64,000 nucleotides of DNA from Dyadobacter sp. CY312 (GTDB taxonomy: Bacteria; Bacteroidota; Bacteroidia; Cytophagales; Spirosomataceae). This document shows, in pieces, positions 1 to 10,000 of this stretch. The notes beneath the pieces were generated by a model, which saw only the letters and a program-made list of their open reading frames with translations, made no database searches and was not told the DNA's origin. The position numbers and the translations under genes were made by a program. Every line of letters begins with the position of its first letter. Position 1 is the first letter of the stretch. The DNA lies in the NCBI RefSeq assembly GCF_021390535.1, contig NZ_JAJUXG010000003.1:1-64000 (forward strand), written 5' to 3'.

Positions 1-59
1 ATTCGAACTCATATCGTCGGTACCGGAAACCGAAATTCTATCCATTGAACTACGGGTGC
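1..59 (-). tRNA. tRNA-Arg (anticodon CCG), 3' end outside window
   Basis: Read on the minus strand from position 59, the sequence folds as a tRNA: acceptor strand GCACCCG, D arm GTTC/GAAT, anticodon stem TCGGT/ACCGA with loop TTCCGGT giving anticodon CCG, and a T arm starting ATGAG TTCGAAT. CCG reads the arginine codon CGG. The 3' half of the T stem and the acceptor strand lie beyond the window start, so the gene is partial here. The assignment rests on manual folding. Confidence 0.93.
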
Positions 60-156
60 GGGGTTGTAACGGGGTGCAAATATAGCCTCTATTTTATTTT
101 TTTGATAGTTTTCAAATAAAATTGTTTCCGTTTACGGTGGCTATAAATGCGTCTGT

Positions 157-828
157 TTATATTTTCTTTAATAACTCCCAGTCACCCACTGCTTTAAGGT
201 ACATAAAATTGAGTAATACGCCATTTACATTGGTTATCAGTTTATGACCTTCTTCAAACGGAACTACGAACGTCTCAATGTATTCATGGTCCGAAAGCAG
301 TCCCTGGCTTTTGTTATGATAAGACTGGATTTCGTCATGTGCCAGTTCCAATTCGCAATAATACAAATACATTGCCTCATCGCTGGTGCCTGTGGAAGGA
401 TAAAATGGTTCTGAATTTAACTGAACCAGCTGCTCTTTCTGCACTGCAATTCCTGTTTCTTCCCAAACTTCTCTCGCTGCAACTTCTGCCGCGTCGCTCT
501 CACTGTCCAGCATTCCGGCAGGGTGCTCGTAAGTAAGTGAACCATCACAAATCCTTCTCTGTCTCACCAGAATAAGGAATTTCTCTTTTGTCAGGGTATT
601 GATGAAACATATAAGCACGCACACAACTTCGCCTTTCAGAAAGCAGATCGGCGGGATTTTATTTCCTTCCGGTGTGGTAGCGTCTGTATATAGCAAAGAA
701 AACAGCACTTCACCATTGCCGTTGCGGCGCGAATAAAGTTCGTCTATACGATGAATGTCAAGTCCATTCGATTCCAGTCTGTTTTTCCAAAGATTAAACT
801 TGTGCGCGTCTACGAGTTTTTCGGCCAT
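157..828 (-). CDS. Nudix hydrolase (ADP-sugar pyrophosphatase-like)
   Basis: A 223-residue protein with a Nudix box at about residues 105-127; the core REVWEETGI (119-127) is intact and preceded by the usual EHPAGM stretch. Nudix enzymes of this size and architecture hydrolyse nucleoside diphosphates linked to another moiety, often ADP-sugars; the substrate cannot be read from the sequence. The first glutamate of the canonical GX5EX7REUXEEXGU box is a serine, with a glutamate one position earlier. The ATG at 828 lies 17 bases downstream of the preceding gene's stop, so it is probably co-transcribed with the outer-membrane-type gene upstream. It is predicted to be cytosolic, with no signal peptide. 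Confidence 0.88.
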   Translation of the reverse strand: MAEKLVDAHKFNLWKNRLESNGLDIHRIDELYSRRNGNGEVLFSLLYTDATTPEGNKIPPICFLKGEVVCVLICFINTLTKEKFLILVRQRRICDGSLTYEHPAGMLDSESDAAEVAAREVWEETGIAVQKEQLVQLNSEPFYPSTGTSDEAMYLYYCELELAHDEIQSYHNKSQGLLSDHEYIETFVVPFEEGHKLITNVNGVLLNFMYLKAVGDWELLKKI

Positions 829-845
829 CGCAAGGTCGTTGCAGG

Positions 846-1529
846 TTAGTTATACAAAGGAAAAGAAATGGCTGCATACGGAACACCGTAGCTGTGAGAG
901 AAACGGGTTTGTCCGTTGTCAAGTTTTTCAGAAGATGTGTAAGTAACTCTCCCATGCACATACCCCAGCTTAATGCCTATTCTATCGGTGATCCAATAGC
1001 GCAAAAATAATTCCGACTGGCCATTCTGATTATCCAGCACCAGCGGCAATGCATTAAGCGTGCTTGGAGCGCTGGAAACATAGGTGTTATAAAACTCCGA
1101 ACCCTCTCCGTTAGTCAGCTTGCCGGCTGAATACAGACCGCGTCTCTTCGCTCCAAAACCGATAGCGATCAAATCCGTATTAGCGCCGATATCAAACCGC
1201 CAAATGCGCACATTTGCACCAACCAAAAAGCTGATGGTGTTTGTTGTGATTTTACCAAATTTTAAGCTATCGCCTGACATCGCTGTATTTTTAGGAGCGA
1301 GATCTGTTCGGTTTGCATAATACCCCGCACCTCTTACACCCCATCCTATTCTGAACCAGGGGAAATTATTAAGACTCAATTCCTGATGATACATTGCCGA
1401 CGGCACCCAAACATCTTCCTTATATCCGAGCCCCAGGTCTACGCCCGATGTAACCCTTCCAAGCTGCTGACCGACACTTTTAATAGAAAAAACCAAAATT
1501 AACAGAACTGCAAGTCGTGCGATTTTCAT
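846..1529 (-). CDS. Exported outer-membrane-type protein, function unknown
   Basis: The 227-residue product starts with a clear signal peptide (MKIARLAVLLILVF then SVGQ), which is why the internal ATG at 1529 is preferred over an upstream start that adds 28 untypical residues. The mature part has alternating polar and hydrophobic stretches rich in Gly, Tyr and Phe, and ends in a short aromatic-containing strand (AAISFPLYN), as in small beta-barrel outer-membrane proteins. I do not recognise a named family. It lies 17 bases upstream of the Nudix hydrolase gene on the same strand, so the two may form a transcription unit; no functional link is evident. Confidence 0.7.
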   Translation of the reverse strand: MKIARLAVLLILVFSIKSVGQQLGRVTSGVDLGLGYKEDVWVPSAMYHQELSLNNFPWFRIGWGVRGAGYYANRTDLAPKNTAMSGDSLKFGKITTNTISFLVGANVRIWRFDIGANTDLIAIGFGAKRRGLYSAGKLTNGEGSEFYNTYVSSAPSTLNALPLVLDNQNGQSELFLRYWITDRIGIKLGYVHGRVTYTSSEKLDNGQTRFSHSYGVPYAAISFPLYN

Positions 1530-1570
1530 TATAGTCAAAATAGTTATGTGGCAAAGGTAAAAAAATGTGC

Positions 1571-1600
1571 AAAAAAATAAGGCAGAGATATCTCTCTGCC
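1571..1600 (-). terminator. Rho-independent terminator of glgB
   Basis: GGCAGAGA and TCTCTGCC form a perfect 8-bp stem around a TATC loop. On the minus strand it is followed by TTATTTTTTT. It lies about 55 bases past the glgB stop. Confidence 0.85.
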
Positions 1601-1655
1601 TCATAAACTTCATAAATATTTGTATTTTTCTTCTAGAGACAAACTCAGGCAGTAG

Positions 1656-3677
1656 CTATTTTTTCGTTGCTTTTGGCTTTTTACCTAAGTCTCGCTTTAA
1701 AACAACAGCTCCCATAGGCGGCAGATCCAGCAATACCGAATTAGCTTTTCCATGCCACTCATCCTCACTGGCTGTCAGGCTACCGGCGTTCACAACACCA
1801 CTGCCGTGGAATACTTCTGCATCGGAGTTGAAAATTTCCTTCCAGTTTCCTGCCGATAGTACACCCACTTTATACCCCGGCCGCGGCACTGGTGTAAGGT
1901 TTAGAATAATGACAATATTCAAGTTCGAATCAGAGGACTTTCTGGCGTATACCAGTACCGAGTTCTCCCTGTCCTGCGTATCAATCCATTCAAAGCCTTC
2001 GGCAGTAAATGAATGTTCGTACATGGCAGGCTCTGTTTTGTAAAGATTGTTCAGTGCTTTTACACATTCCTTCATACCCTTGTGTGGAGCAAATTCCAGC
2101 AAATGCCAGTCGAGGCTTTGCTGAAAATTCCACTCTGAGGTTTGTCCGAATTCACCGCCCATAAAAATCAGCTTCGTTCCCGGGTGTGTGAACATGTAGG
2201 TGAACATAACCCGAAGGTTAGCAAAGCGCTGCCATTCGTCACCCGGCATTTTATTAACCAACGACTTCTTACCATATACTACCTCATCATGCGAGAAAGG
2301 AAGCATAAAATTTTCGGAGAACGCGTAAACAAGGCTAAAAGTCAGCTGATCCTGGTGCCATTTTCTGAACGCCGAATCCTTTTCGAAGTATTTAAGCGTA
2401 TCGTTCATCCAGCCCATCATCCATTTCATGCCGAAGCCAAGTCCGCCGACGAAAACAGGTCTGGAAACGCCTGGAAATGCAGTTGATTCTTCCGCAATTG
2501 TCTGGATATCCGGAAACTCTGTATAGGCCGCAATATTCATCTCGCGCAACAAAGAAATTGCTTCCAAATTCTCACGTCCGCCAAATTCATTCGGTATCCA
2601 CTCGCCATGATTTCTTGAATAATCCAGGTATAACATGGATGCGACGGCGTCCACCCTGATTCCATCTGTATGGTACCTGTCCATCCAGAAAATTGCATTA
2701 CTGATCAGAAACGAGCGTACCTCATTACGTCCGTAGTTAAATATGTAACTTTTCCAGTCAGGATGATAGCCTTTACGTGGATCTTCGTGCTCATACAAAG
2801 CCGTCCCGTCAAAACGGAACAAGCCGTGTGCATCCCCAGGAAAATGCGACGGTACCCAGTCCATATACACACCTATTCCCTCCTGATGGAAAGCGTCTAT
2901 CAGATACATCAGCTCCTGCGGTGTTCCCATGCGGGAGGCAACGGAGAAATAACCGGTGATTTGATAACCCCATGAAGGTGGATAGGGATGCTCCATGATC
3001 GGCATCAGTTCCACATGTGTGAAGCCCATTTCCTTCACATAGGGAACCAGGCTTACTGCAATTTCTTTATAGGTCAAAAATCTTTCAGGATCGGAAGGAT
3101 CACGCTGCCAGGAACCAAGGTGCACTTCATAGACGGAATGAGGCGCGTTGAGTTTGTTTTTCTCCTTCCTGATTTTCATCCACTCGGCATCACTCCACTC
3201 ATACCAGGTATCCCACACAATGGAGGCTGTTTTGGGAGCTACCTCACACCACAAAGCAAAAGGATCTGATTTTTCGAGATGCTGACCGTCGTTGGAAATG
3301 ATAAAGTATTTATAAACTTCACCCACGCCAATGTTCGGAATCCAGCCTTCCCAAATTCCCGAACTGTCCCAACGAGGCACAAGCTGATGTCCCTCCCGGT
3401 TCCAGCCATTGAAATTTCCTATCACAGAAATGGATGCTGCATTGGGTGCCCATACGGCGAAGTAAGTCCCTACAACGCCATTATTTTCCATTACATGTGA
3501 CCCTAATTTTTCATAGAGTTTGAAATGTTTCCCCTGACGAAATAGATGAATATCAAAATCTGTAAAGCGGCTAATTGTTTCTACCGAATTAAATTGTTGC
3601 ACTTGTGAATCAGAGCTGACCTCTTGGGGAGATTCTGCTATTGATGCAGTTTTAGTTTTACCAGTTGACTTAGCCAT
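1656..3677 (-). CDS. glgB: 1,4-alpha-glucan branching enzyme
   Basis: GlgB makes alpha-1,6 branches in glycogen by cutting an alpha-1,4 chain and transferring it; it acts in the cytosol. The 673-residue protein has an N-terminal CBM48-type domain (about residues 60-150, with the GNFNGWN signature at 87-93), a GH13 catalytic barrel and a C-terminal beta domain. Catalytic motifs are present: nucleophile Asp343 in DGIRVDAV, the acid/base Glu in IAEEST near 396, and FSHDE at 461-465. About 50 extra N-terminal residues rich in Ser, Thr and Lys precede CBM48 and the C terminus is lysine-rich. No other glycogen genes are adjacent. A hairpin terminator follows it. Confidence 0.96.
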   Translation of the reverse strand: MAKSTGKTKTASIAESPQEVSSDSQVQQFNSVETISRFTDFDIHLFRQGKHFKLYEKLGSHVMENNGVVGTYFAVWAPNAASISVIGNFNGWNREGHQLVPRWDSSGIWEGWIPNIGVGEVYKYFIISNDGQHLEKSDPFALWCEVAPKTASIVWDTWYEWSDAEWMKIRKEKNKLNAPHSVYEVHLGSWQRDPSDPERFLTYKEIAVSLVPYVKEMGFTHVELMPIMEHPYPPSWGYQITGYFSVASRMGTPQELMYLIDAFHQEGIGVYMDWVPSHFPGDAHGLFRFDGTALYEHEDPRKGYHPDWKSYIFNYGRNEVRSFLISNAIFWMDRYHTDGIRVDAVASMLYLDYSRNHGEWIPNEFGGRENLEAISLLREMNIAAYTEFPDIQTIAEESTAFPGVSRPVFVGGLGFGMKWMMGWMNDTLKYFEKDSAFRKWHQDQLTFSLVYAFSENFMLPFSHDEVVYGKKSLVNKMPGDEWQRFANLRVMFTYMFTHPGTKLIFMGGEFGQTSEWNFQQSLDWHLLEFAPHKGMKECVKALNNLYKTEPAMYEHSFTAEGFEWIDTQDRENSVLVYARKSSDSNLNIVIILNLTPVPRPGYKVGVLSAGNWKEIFNSDAEVFHGSGVVNAGSLTASEDEWHGKANSVLLDLPPMGAVVLKRDLGKKPKATKK

Positions 3678-3803
3678 TAGATTTTATTCTTTTTACGAAA
3701 ATCAGTATTAGTATGTAATATTTGCAATTTTATTAAACTATTTCTCAAAATGTATATATTTTTTTGTCTGCCAAATTTAAATTCGTTGACAGACAAGCGC
3801 TTT

Positions 3804-5015
3804 TTAGCGTGATGCCGACGCGTGCTTTTCCACCGCATCCAGCACACGCATGATATTTCCTCCCCAAATCTTGGTTATATCCTTCTCAGAATAACCCCTG
3901 CGAACCAATTCCTGCGTTATGGCTCCGATCTGGCTCACGTCATTCAGACCGATGACTTTGCCTCCACCATCCAAATCCATACCAATCCCTACGTGGTCCA
4001 CGCCGGTCAGTTTGATAACATGCTCAATGTGATCCACTGCGTCGGAAACAGTTGGCAGATCTTTTTCGTACTTTTTATTATTTGCTTTCATTTCGTCACG
4101 AAGAACCTTTTTTTCTTCTTCCGACAAATCCGTTTGGCGCAGCTTCATACGCAATGTTTTCATTGATATTTCCTGGTCCTGAGACGGTTTTTTGACAAAA
4201 CCAGGTACAAAGTTGATCTGTATCACCCCGCCGTTTTTGGCCAGTACTTTTATCATTTCATCTGTCATGTTACGCGGTACGTCGCACAGCGCTCGACACG
4301 ACGAGTGCGAGGCTATCACCGGAACTTTCGTGAGTCCGATCACATCATAAAATGTAGAATCGGAAACGTGTGAAATATCGACCATAATCCCCAAACGGTT
4401 CATTTCTTTCACCACCTGCTCCCCAAAAGGGCTCAAACCGTTGAATTCCGGGCCGTCCGGATCGGTAGACGAATCGCAGATATCATTATTGAGCGAATGT
4501 GAAAGAGTGATGTATCTCAACCCCAGATCATAATACTGTTTCAGATTTTTGAGGTCATCACTTACCGGCCAGCCATTTTCCATTCCAATAAAAATCGCCC
4601 GCTTTCCTTCCTTGTGAAGCTTGTATCCTTCTTTGGAGGTTGTGGCAATTCCGGCCACTTCCGGATTCAGTCGCACTGCCTCGTGTATCTTGTCAAAAAT
4701 GGCAAGCGCTTTGCGTTTTGCTTCGGCATTTGCTTCCCTGGTACGTTTTCCCTGGCCAAGATACACCGCAAAAAACATGGCATCCATCCCACCCTTTTTC
4801 ATTCTTGGAAAGTCGATCTGCGACCCATCCTTTTCATAATCGTGCTCCACTGCAATATCAAATCCCTCTTTCATCATGTTGATGGGAACATCCGCATGCG
4901 TATCAATGGTGAAAGCTTTGTTGTGAATGGCGGCTGCCCTGGCTGCTATATTGTCGGGAACAGTTTGTGCCTGCGATAAAAAAGGGATTGCCAAAAGGAG
5001 TAATATCTTTTTCAT
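3804..5015 (-). CDS. Exported dipeptidase, peptidase family M19
   Basis: A 403-residue zinc dipeptidase of the renal (membrane) dipeptidase family. The ATG at 5015 gives a good signal peptide (MKKILLLLAIPFLSQAQ); an earlier start adds 22 residues that would spoil it. Family motifs are all visible: DTHAD near the N terminus (zinc His and Asp), the bridging Glu in GMENGWP, His in DISHVSD, His in ASHSSCRA, and HVGIGMDLDG near the C terminus. The family hydrolyses dipeptides, including some with D-residues. Export suggests periplasmic peptide scavenging, in keeping with the S9 and M1 peptidases elsewhere in the window. Confidence 0.93.
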   Translation of the reverse strand: MKKILLLLAIPFLSQAQTVPDNIAARAAAIHNKAFTIDTHADVPINMMKEGFDIAVEHDYEKDGSQIDFPRMKKGGMDAMFFAVYLGQGKRTREANAEAKRKALAIFDKIHEAVRLNPEVAGIATTSKEGYKLHKEGKRAIFIGMENGWPVSDDLKNLKQYYDLGLRYITLSHSLNNDICDSSTDPDGPEFNGLSPFGEQVVKEMNRLGIMVDISHVSDSTFYDVIGLTKVPVIASHSSCRALCDVPRNMTDEMIKVLAKNGGVIQINFVPGFVKKPSQDQEISMKTLRMKLRQTDLSEEEKKVLRDEMKANNKKYEKDLPTVSDAVDHIEHVIKLTGVDHVGIGMDLDGGGKVIGLNDVSQIGAITQELVRRGYSEKDITKIWGGNIMRVLDAVEKHASASR

Positions 5016-5168
5016 AGAACCAGTAAAAAGCTGTAACGGAGTAAAATTCTTGAATCCTTTAAATTGAACCTTTTTTGGCAAAAAACCTATTCAAGCACCA
5101 AATCCGGAATATTAAAGGCGATCTGGTCCGGTATATAGCGACCCTGGCTGTCTTTTAAATGCTAACCG

Positions 5169-5765
5169 ATGTTTCCAAAAACCGCAGTGAAAATAGCTGA
5201 ACAATATACGGACGATGATCTTGTGCGAATGATTTGCAGGGAGAGCGACGAATCCGCATTTGCCGAACTTTACAAGAGACATGTAAAGCTGCTGGTTTAT
5301 ACGGCAATTAGAAAAACCGGTTTGAAGTCAACCGCCGAAGACATTGTTCAGGACACTTTCGTCAAATTCTGGATCAAACGCAGCACGTTTGATATCGAGA
5401 AAAATGTGCAGGCTTATCTTAACGGGATACTCAAAAACAACATCATTGATCACTACCATAAAGAACAGCGAAAATCGACCATACCTCTGGATGAGATTGA
5501 AAATCCGCTTGCTGATGATACGCAGGAGTATCTGAACCTGAATGTGCTCAGCCAACTTTACGAGCAGTCGCTTCTCAAACTTTCTCCAAAATGCCGCGTC
5601 GCATTCGAGCTCAGCAGAAAAGGTTATAGTCTCAGAGAAATTGCACAAAATATGGGTATTTCCGAGAAAACGGTTGAAGCACATATTAGTAAAGCACTTC
5701 GGCAGCTGCGTATTGAAATGAAAGATTACATTGCTTTTGCCCTGCTTGGGATCACCTGTCTTTAA
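5169..5765 (+). CDS. ECF-type RNA polymerase sigma factor
   Basis: A 198-residue sigma-70 family protein with region 2 at about 27-95 (AEDIVQDTFVKFW) and a C-terminal region 4 helix-turn-helix (YSLREIAQNMGISEKTVEAH, about 151-170). Bacteroidota ECF factors of this size are normally held inactive by a FecR-type anti-sigma factor and released when a SusC-like receptor binds its ligand. The next genes downstream are exactly FecR and a SusC with an STN domain, so this is the regulator of the 5.2-13.6 kb glycan locus. Confidence 0.94.
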   Translation: MFPKTAVKIAEQYTDDDLVRMICRESDESAFAELYKRHVKLLVYTAIRKTGLKSTAEDIVQDTFVKFWIKRSTFDIEKNVQAYLNGILKNNIIDHYHKEQRKSTIPLDEIENPLADDTQEYLNLNVLSQLYEQSLLKLSPKCRVAFELSRKGYSLREIAQNMGISEKTVEAHISKALRQLRIEMKDYIAFALLGITCL

Positions 5766-5908
5766 CCAGAAACTCTTCCGGCTTTGAAGCTCCACGCCGG
5801 ATTATCCATTTTTTTAAAAATAAATTCATATTCAACTAAGGGATATTGTGCCAATACCCCGACTGTATCAGTATAGGTCACATTTTAACGTGGAATACTT
5901 ATACATAT

Positions 5909-6910
5909 ATGAATAAAAAGACGCCTTCTTCCGACCTTCTGAAACGATATCTTGCCAACGACTGCACCGCCGGTGAGCGCGAAATGGTGGACGGTTGGTA
6001 TAAAACCCTTCACCTCACCTCGGACGAAAAATTCACGGAAGAAGATCAGGAGCTTCTTTTCAACCGGATCGAAAATCAGATTAGTGAAATACAGCCTGCT
6101 CTGCATAGCAAAAGAAATACGTTTAACAATTGGTGGGTTTATGCCAGCGGTATAGCTGCGATGCTTTTGTTGTCAATTGGTTTCCTTTATTACACATCCA
6201 AAATTGACAGCAAGCACGAAATAACAACTGGTGAACATCCGGTTTTAATTACCAATAGGCAAAAGAAAGCGTTGAAGTACGAGCTGCCCGATCACAGCAT
6301 TATATGGTTGCAACCGGAAGCCAGCATTGAGCATCCCAAAACATTTGATTCGAAAACGCGTGAGATCAGTTTTAGTGGTGAAGCATTTTTTGATATCACC
6401 AAAAATCCTGATCAGCCTTTTGTAATCAAAAGCGGAAAACTTAAAACGGTGGTGCATGGAACCAGTTTCAACATCAGGGCAAACCGGAACGACAGCAATT
6501 ACCAGGTTTCCGTAGTTACAGGAAGTGTGTCTGTAAGCGCTTCTGATGGCGGGAAAGATACCGGAACGGTATTATTAAAACCTCAGCAGCAGGCGATATT
6601 CTCCACAGCCACCAACGACCTCACATTAAATACCATTAAAAACAAACAAACGGATATTGAGCCATGGCAACCGGTATCGCTCACATTTGACGACACCCGC
6701 CTGGGCGACATTGTAGCCCGTTTACAGAAAACGTTCCGTGTCAAAATATCGCTGTCCAATCCTGCCATGATGGACTGTGTCCTCAAAGTTGACTTTAATA
6801 ATCAAAATCTGCCCGAAATCCTTGAAATGCTGAATACGCTGATGGTAAGCACATACGAAATTGAAGGCCAGCATATCATCATGTCGGGACAAGGCTGCGG
6901 AGCAAACTGA
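5909..6910 (+). CDS. FecR family anti-sigma factor
   Basis: A 333-residue inner-membrane anti-sigma factor. The ATG at 5909 (MNKKTPSSDLL) is preferred over an in-frame upstream start that adds 21 residues unlike the family N terminus. An N-terminal cytoplasmic part (1-74) binds the sigma factor, one transmembrane segment spans about 75-96, a FecR domain follows at about 110-210, and the C-terminal DUF4974-type domain (about 255-325, containing WQPVSLTFDDTRLGDIVARL) should meet the STN domain of the SusC partner in the periplasm. It lies 143 bases downstream of the sigma gene and 174 bases upstream of susC. Confidence 0.93.
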   Translation: MNKKTPSSDLLKRYLANDCTAGEREMVDGWYKTLHLTSDEKFTEEDQELLFNRIENQISEIQPALHSKRNTFNNWWVYASGIAAMLLLSIGFLYYTSKIDSKHEITTGEHPVLITNRQKKALKYELPDHSIIWLQPEASIEHPKTFDSKTREISFSGEAFFDITKNPDQPFVIKSGKLKTVVHGTSFNIRANRNDSNYQVSVVTGSVSVSASDGGKDTGTVLLKPQQQAIFSTATNDLTLNTIKNKQTDIEPWQPVSLTFDDTRLGDIVARLQKTFRVKISLSNPAMMDCVLKVDFNNQNLPEILEMLNTLMVSTYEIEGQHIIMSGQGCGAN

Positions 6911-6989
6911 CTATTCCTGAACCCTTAATAAAATCATGTAAACTGACTAGCCTATGATGTGATACACTGTACAATACAGGTCAAAAAAA

Positions 6990-7045
6990 ATCAGGAGTGG
7001 TTGCGACACTCCTGATAGACAACTGACCAAAACCGCTAAAAGCGG
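6990..7045 (+). promoter_or_regulatory. Two hairpins in the leader of the first susC
   Basis: Between fecR and susC, ATCAGGAGTG (6990-6999) and CACTCCTGAT (7007-7016) form a perfect 10-bp stem with a 7-base loop. A second stem CCGCT/AGCGG lies at 7033-7045. Neither is followed by a T run, so a simple terminator is unlikely; they may be leader structures of the susC message or flank the sigma-dependent promoter expected in this gap. The role is an inference. Confidence 0.5.
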
Positions 7046-7084
7046 CTGATTCTTCCGATCATTCAACCAGTCATTTGTAAAATT

Positions 7085-10000
7085 ATGAAGAAACACCTGT
7101 ATTCCAAATATGGAATCCTACTGACCATCATGCGCGTAACTTTTTATCAACTCATGTGCATTGTTTTCCTGTCGGCAATGGCTTATGCCCATTCCACGCC
7201 TGCCCAGGAACTGCTCAATCGCGGAGTGACACTGAACCTCAAAGAGGCCTCACTAAAAAATGCGCTCAATCAGATAGAAAATAAAGCCAGGATACGCTTT
7301 GCTTACAACCGTGATCTTTTACCGTTATCCCGCACAGTTTCGCTTTCTTTCAAAAACGAAAAACTGTCCGCTGTGCTGGAAAAACTTTTGCTTCCGTTAG
7401 GCATAAGTTATCAGGTAATGGGGGAACAAATATTACTATCCAGAAGCAAAACAGCCTATGCAGGACAAACCAGCACCGAATTACCAACCGTAACAGCTCC
7501 GCGAAAAGCGGATCTGAGTGTGAAAGGCCGGGTGTCGGATTCGAATAATAACGAGGGGCTTCCCGGCGTAAGCGTGTTGGTGAAGGGAACATCAACAGGT
7601 ACCATCACCGATGTAAATGGTGCATTTGAGCTGGTGGTTCCAAACGAGCAGTCGATTCTTGTGTTCAGTTATGTAGGCTACATTGCTCAGGAAATAGCTG
7701 TAAACAACAGCTCCGTTTTAAATGTAAAACTCGTTGCAGATACCAAAGCACTGGAAGAGGTGGTGGTGATCGGCTATGGAACACAGAAAAAAAGGGACCT
7801 CACCGGTGCCGTTTCCAGCATTGACAACACCAAAAATGAAACCCTTCCGAATACCAACGTCATACAGGCATTGCGCGGAACAGTTCCTGGTGTGAGCATT
7901 AGTGCAGGTGGAAATGCGGGTTCAGGAAATGAGATTTCAATTAGAGGTCAGAATTCACTGACCGCCAATAATGCGGCATTGATTGTTGTGGACGGAATTA
8001 TTTACAGCGGCCAGCTGGGCAATTTGAATCCAAACGATATCGCCTCCATTGATGTATTGAAAGATGCGAGTTCTGCGGCCATCTTCGGGGCAAAAGCAGC
8101 TAACGGTGTAATTTTGATCACTACAAAAAAGGGAACTACTGAAAAACCGACCATCCAGTTTAACAGCTACGCAGGAACCCAGGATTTCCTGATGTCTATG
8201 GATCTGGAAACACCTGAACAGTACATTCAAAAAAGACTGAATTATCAGAAAACGCTTGCTTACCGTGGTGTAGCGCCTCAGCCAAATCTGGATAATCCCG
8301 CACAATACCTCAATACCGATGAAATTGAGAACTTTGAAAACGGACGAACCACTGACGCCATAGAACGGGTATCGCAGCGCGCACCCATCCAAAGTTACAA
8401 TCTGAACATTGGCGCCAAAACTGCAAAAACCAGTTACTACGTAGCAGGTAGCTGGACAGACCAACAGGGAAAAGTGATCGGAGATCAGTTTAAAAGGGCT
8501 TCGCTACGCCTGAACCTGGAAACAAGCATCACAGACTGGCTCAAATTCGGGACTAATTCTTCCTTTGCATTCGTAGATGTATCCAACTCACCAGCCAACC
8601 TGAATGCAGCATTTCAGCTTAGTCCTTTTGCAAGATGGTATCTTGATTCTGCCCAAACAATCCTGAATCCTATTCCGATGACAGACGGGCTGGTTTCCAA
8701 TCCGTTGCTCCCGACTTTAAATCATCTGACCCACCAGCGAAAAGATCTTTTCGGGATATTTTACGGTGAAGTAAATGTGCCGTTTATTCCTGGGTTGCGC
8801 TATCGGTTTACCTATTCCAACAACATTATTAACAGGAAGGAATTCAATTTCACTCCCACCTTCAATGCCGGTGGACTAAACCGCGTTTCAAGCGCGAGTG
8901 ACATGACGGCGGAGTCGCAGGATATGTATATTGAAAATCTGGTTAAATACAACCGGACCTTCGCAACTCAACACAACATTGATGCCACATTTTTATACAA
9001 CTACAATTACGCTTATGAGAATGTGGTAACGGCCAGCGCGAATACATTCCCAACGGATGTGCTGACTTATTACAGCCTCAGCCTGGGTGAAAATCAGATT
9101 TCAAATGCCTCCTACTCCGACTACCGGGCAATAGCCATGATGGCCCGGATTAATTATAAATTTAAAGACAGGTATCTGCTCACATTCACCGGACGAAGAG
9201 ACGGCGCCTCCGTTTTTAGTGCCAATAACAAGTTTGCTTTCTTCCCTTCGATGGCTATCGGCTGGGTAATTTCTGACGAATCTTTCCTGAAAAATGTAAA
9301 GTCGATAGACTTTCTGAAAGTCCGCTTCTCCTACGGCGTAAACGGAAACCAGGGAATTAACCGATACCAGTCGCTAAGCCGGATTGAACCCTCCACAGCC
9401 AACAATTACCTTTTCGGTGGAGCCACAGCCTACGGTATCGCTAAGACAAGTATGGGAAATGAGAATTTGAAATGGGAAAGTACTTACGCCGCCAATCTGG
9501 GAGTTGATTTTGAGCTCTTTAAAAACCGTATTTCCGGTAACCTGAATCTCTATCATTCGGACACTAAAGACCTGCTTGTATCACGCACCATTCCTACACT
9601 CAATGGTTTTTCCAGCGTTTTGTCAAATCTTGGCGCTGTCAACAACAAGGGTATTGAAGTGGTGGTGAATACGGTTAATATCAGGAAAGACGATTTTGAG
9701 TGGACTACTTCTGCCAACATAGCCAGGAACGTCAACAAAATCACAAAACTCTACGGCAACAAAGATGCCACCGGCAGAGAAATGGATGACATCAGCAACG
9801 GCTGGTTTATTGGTAAGTCTGTTCAAGCCTATTACAATTATGACGTGGATGGGGTCTGGCAAATCGGAGACGAAATTCCAACGGGCTTCCGTGCCGGTGA
9901 CTACAAGCTGAAAGATTTGAATGGTGATGGCAAAATTACCCCGGATGCGGACCGATCGATTATTGGTTACAACGTTCCAAAGTTTACTTACGGAATCAGC

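Noticed and set aside
5328..5795. A 155-codon frame opposite the ECF sigma factor
   Set aside because: It is a frame on the other strand of a confident sigma gene; the sequence reads as a shadow with many Phe and Ile clusters.
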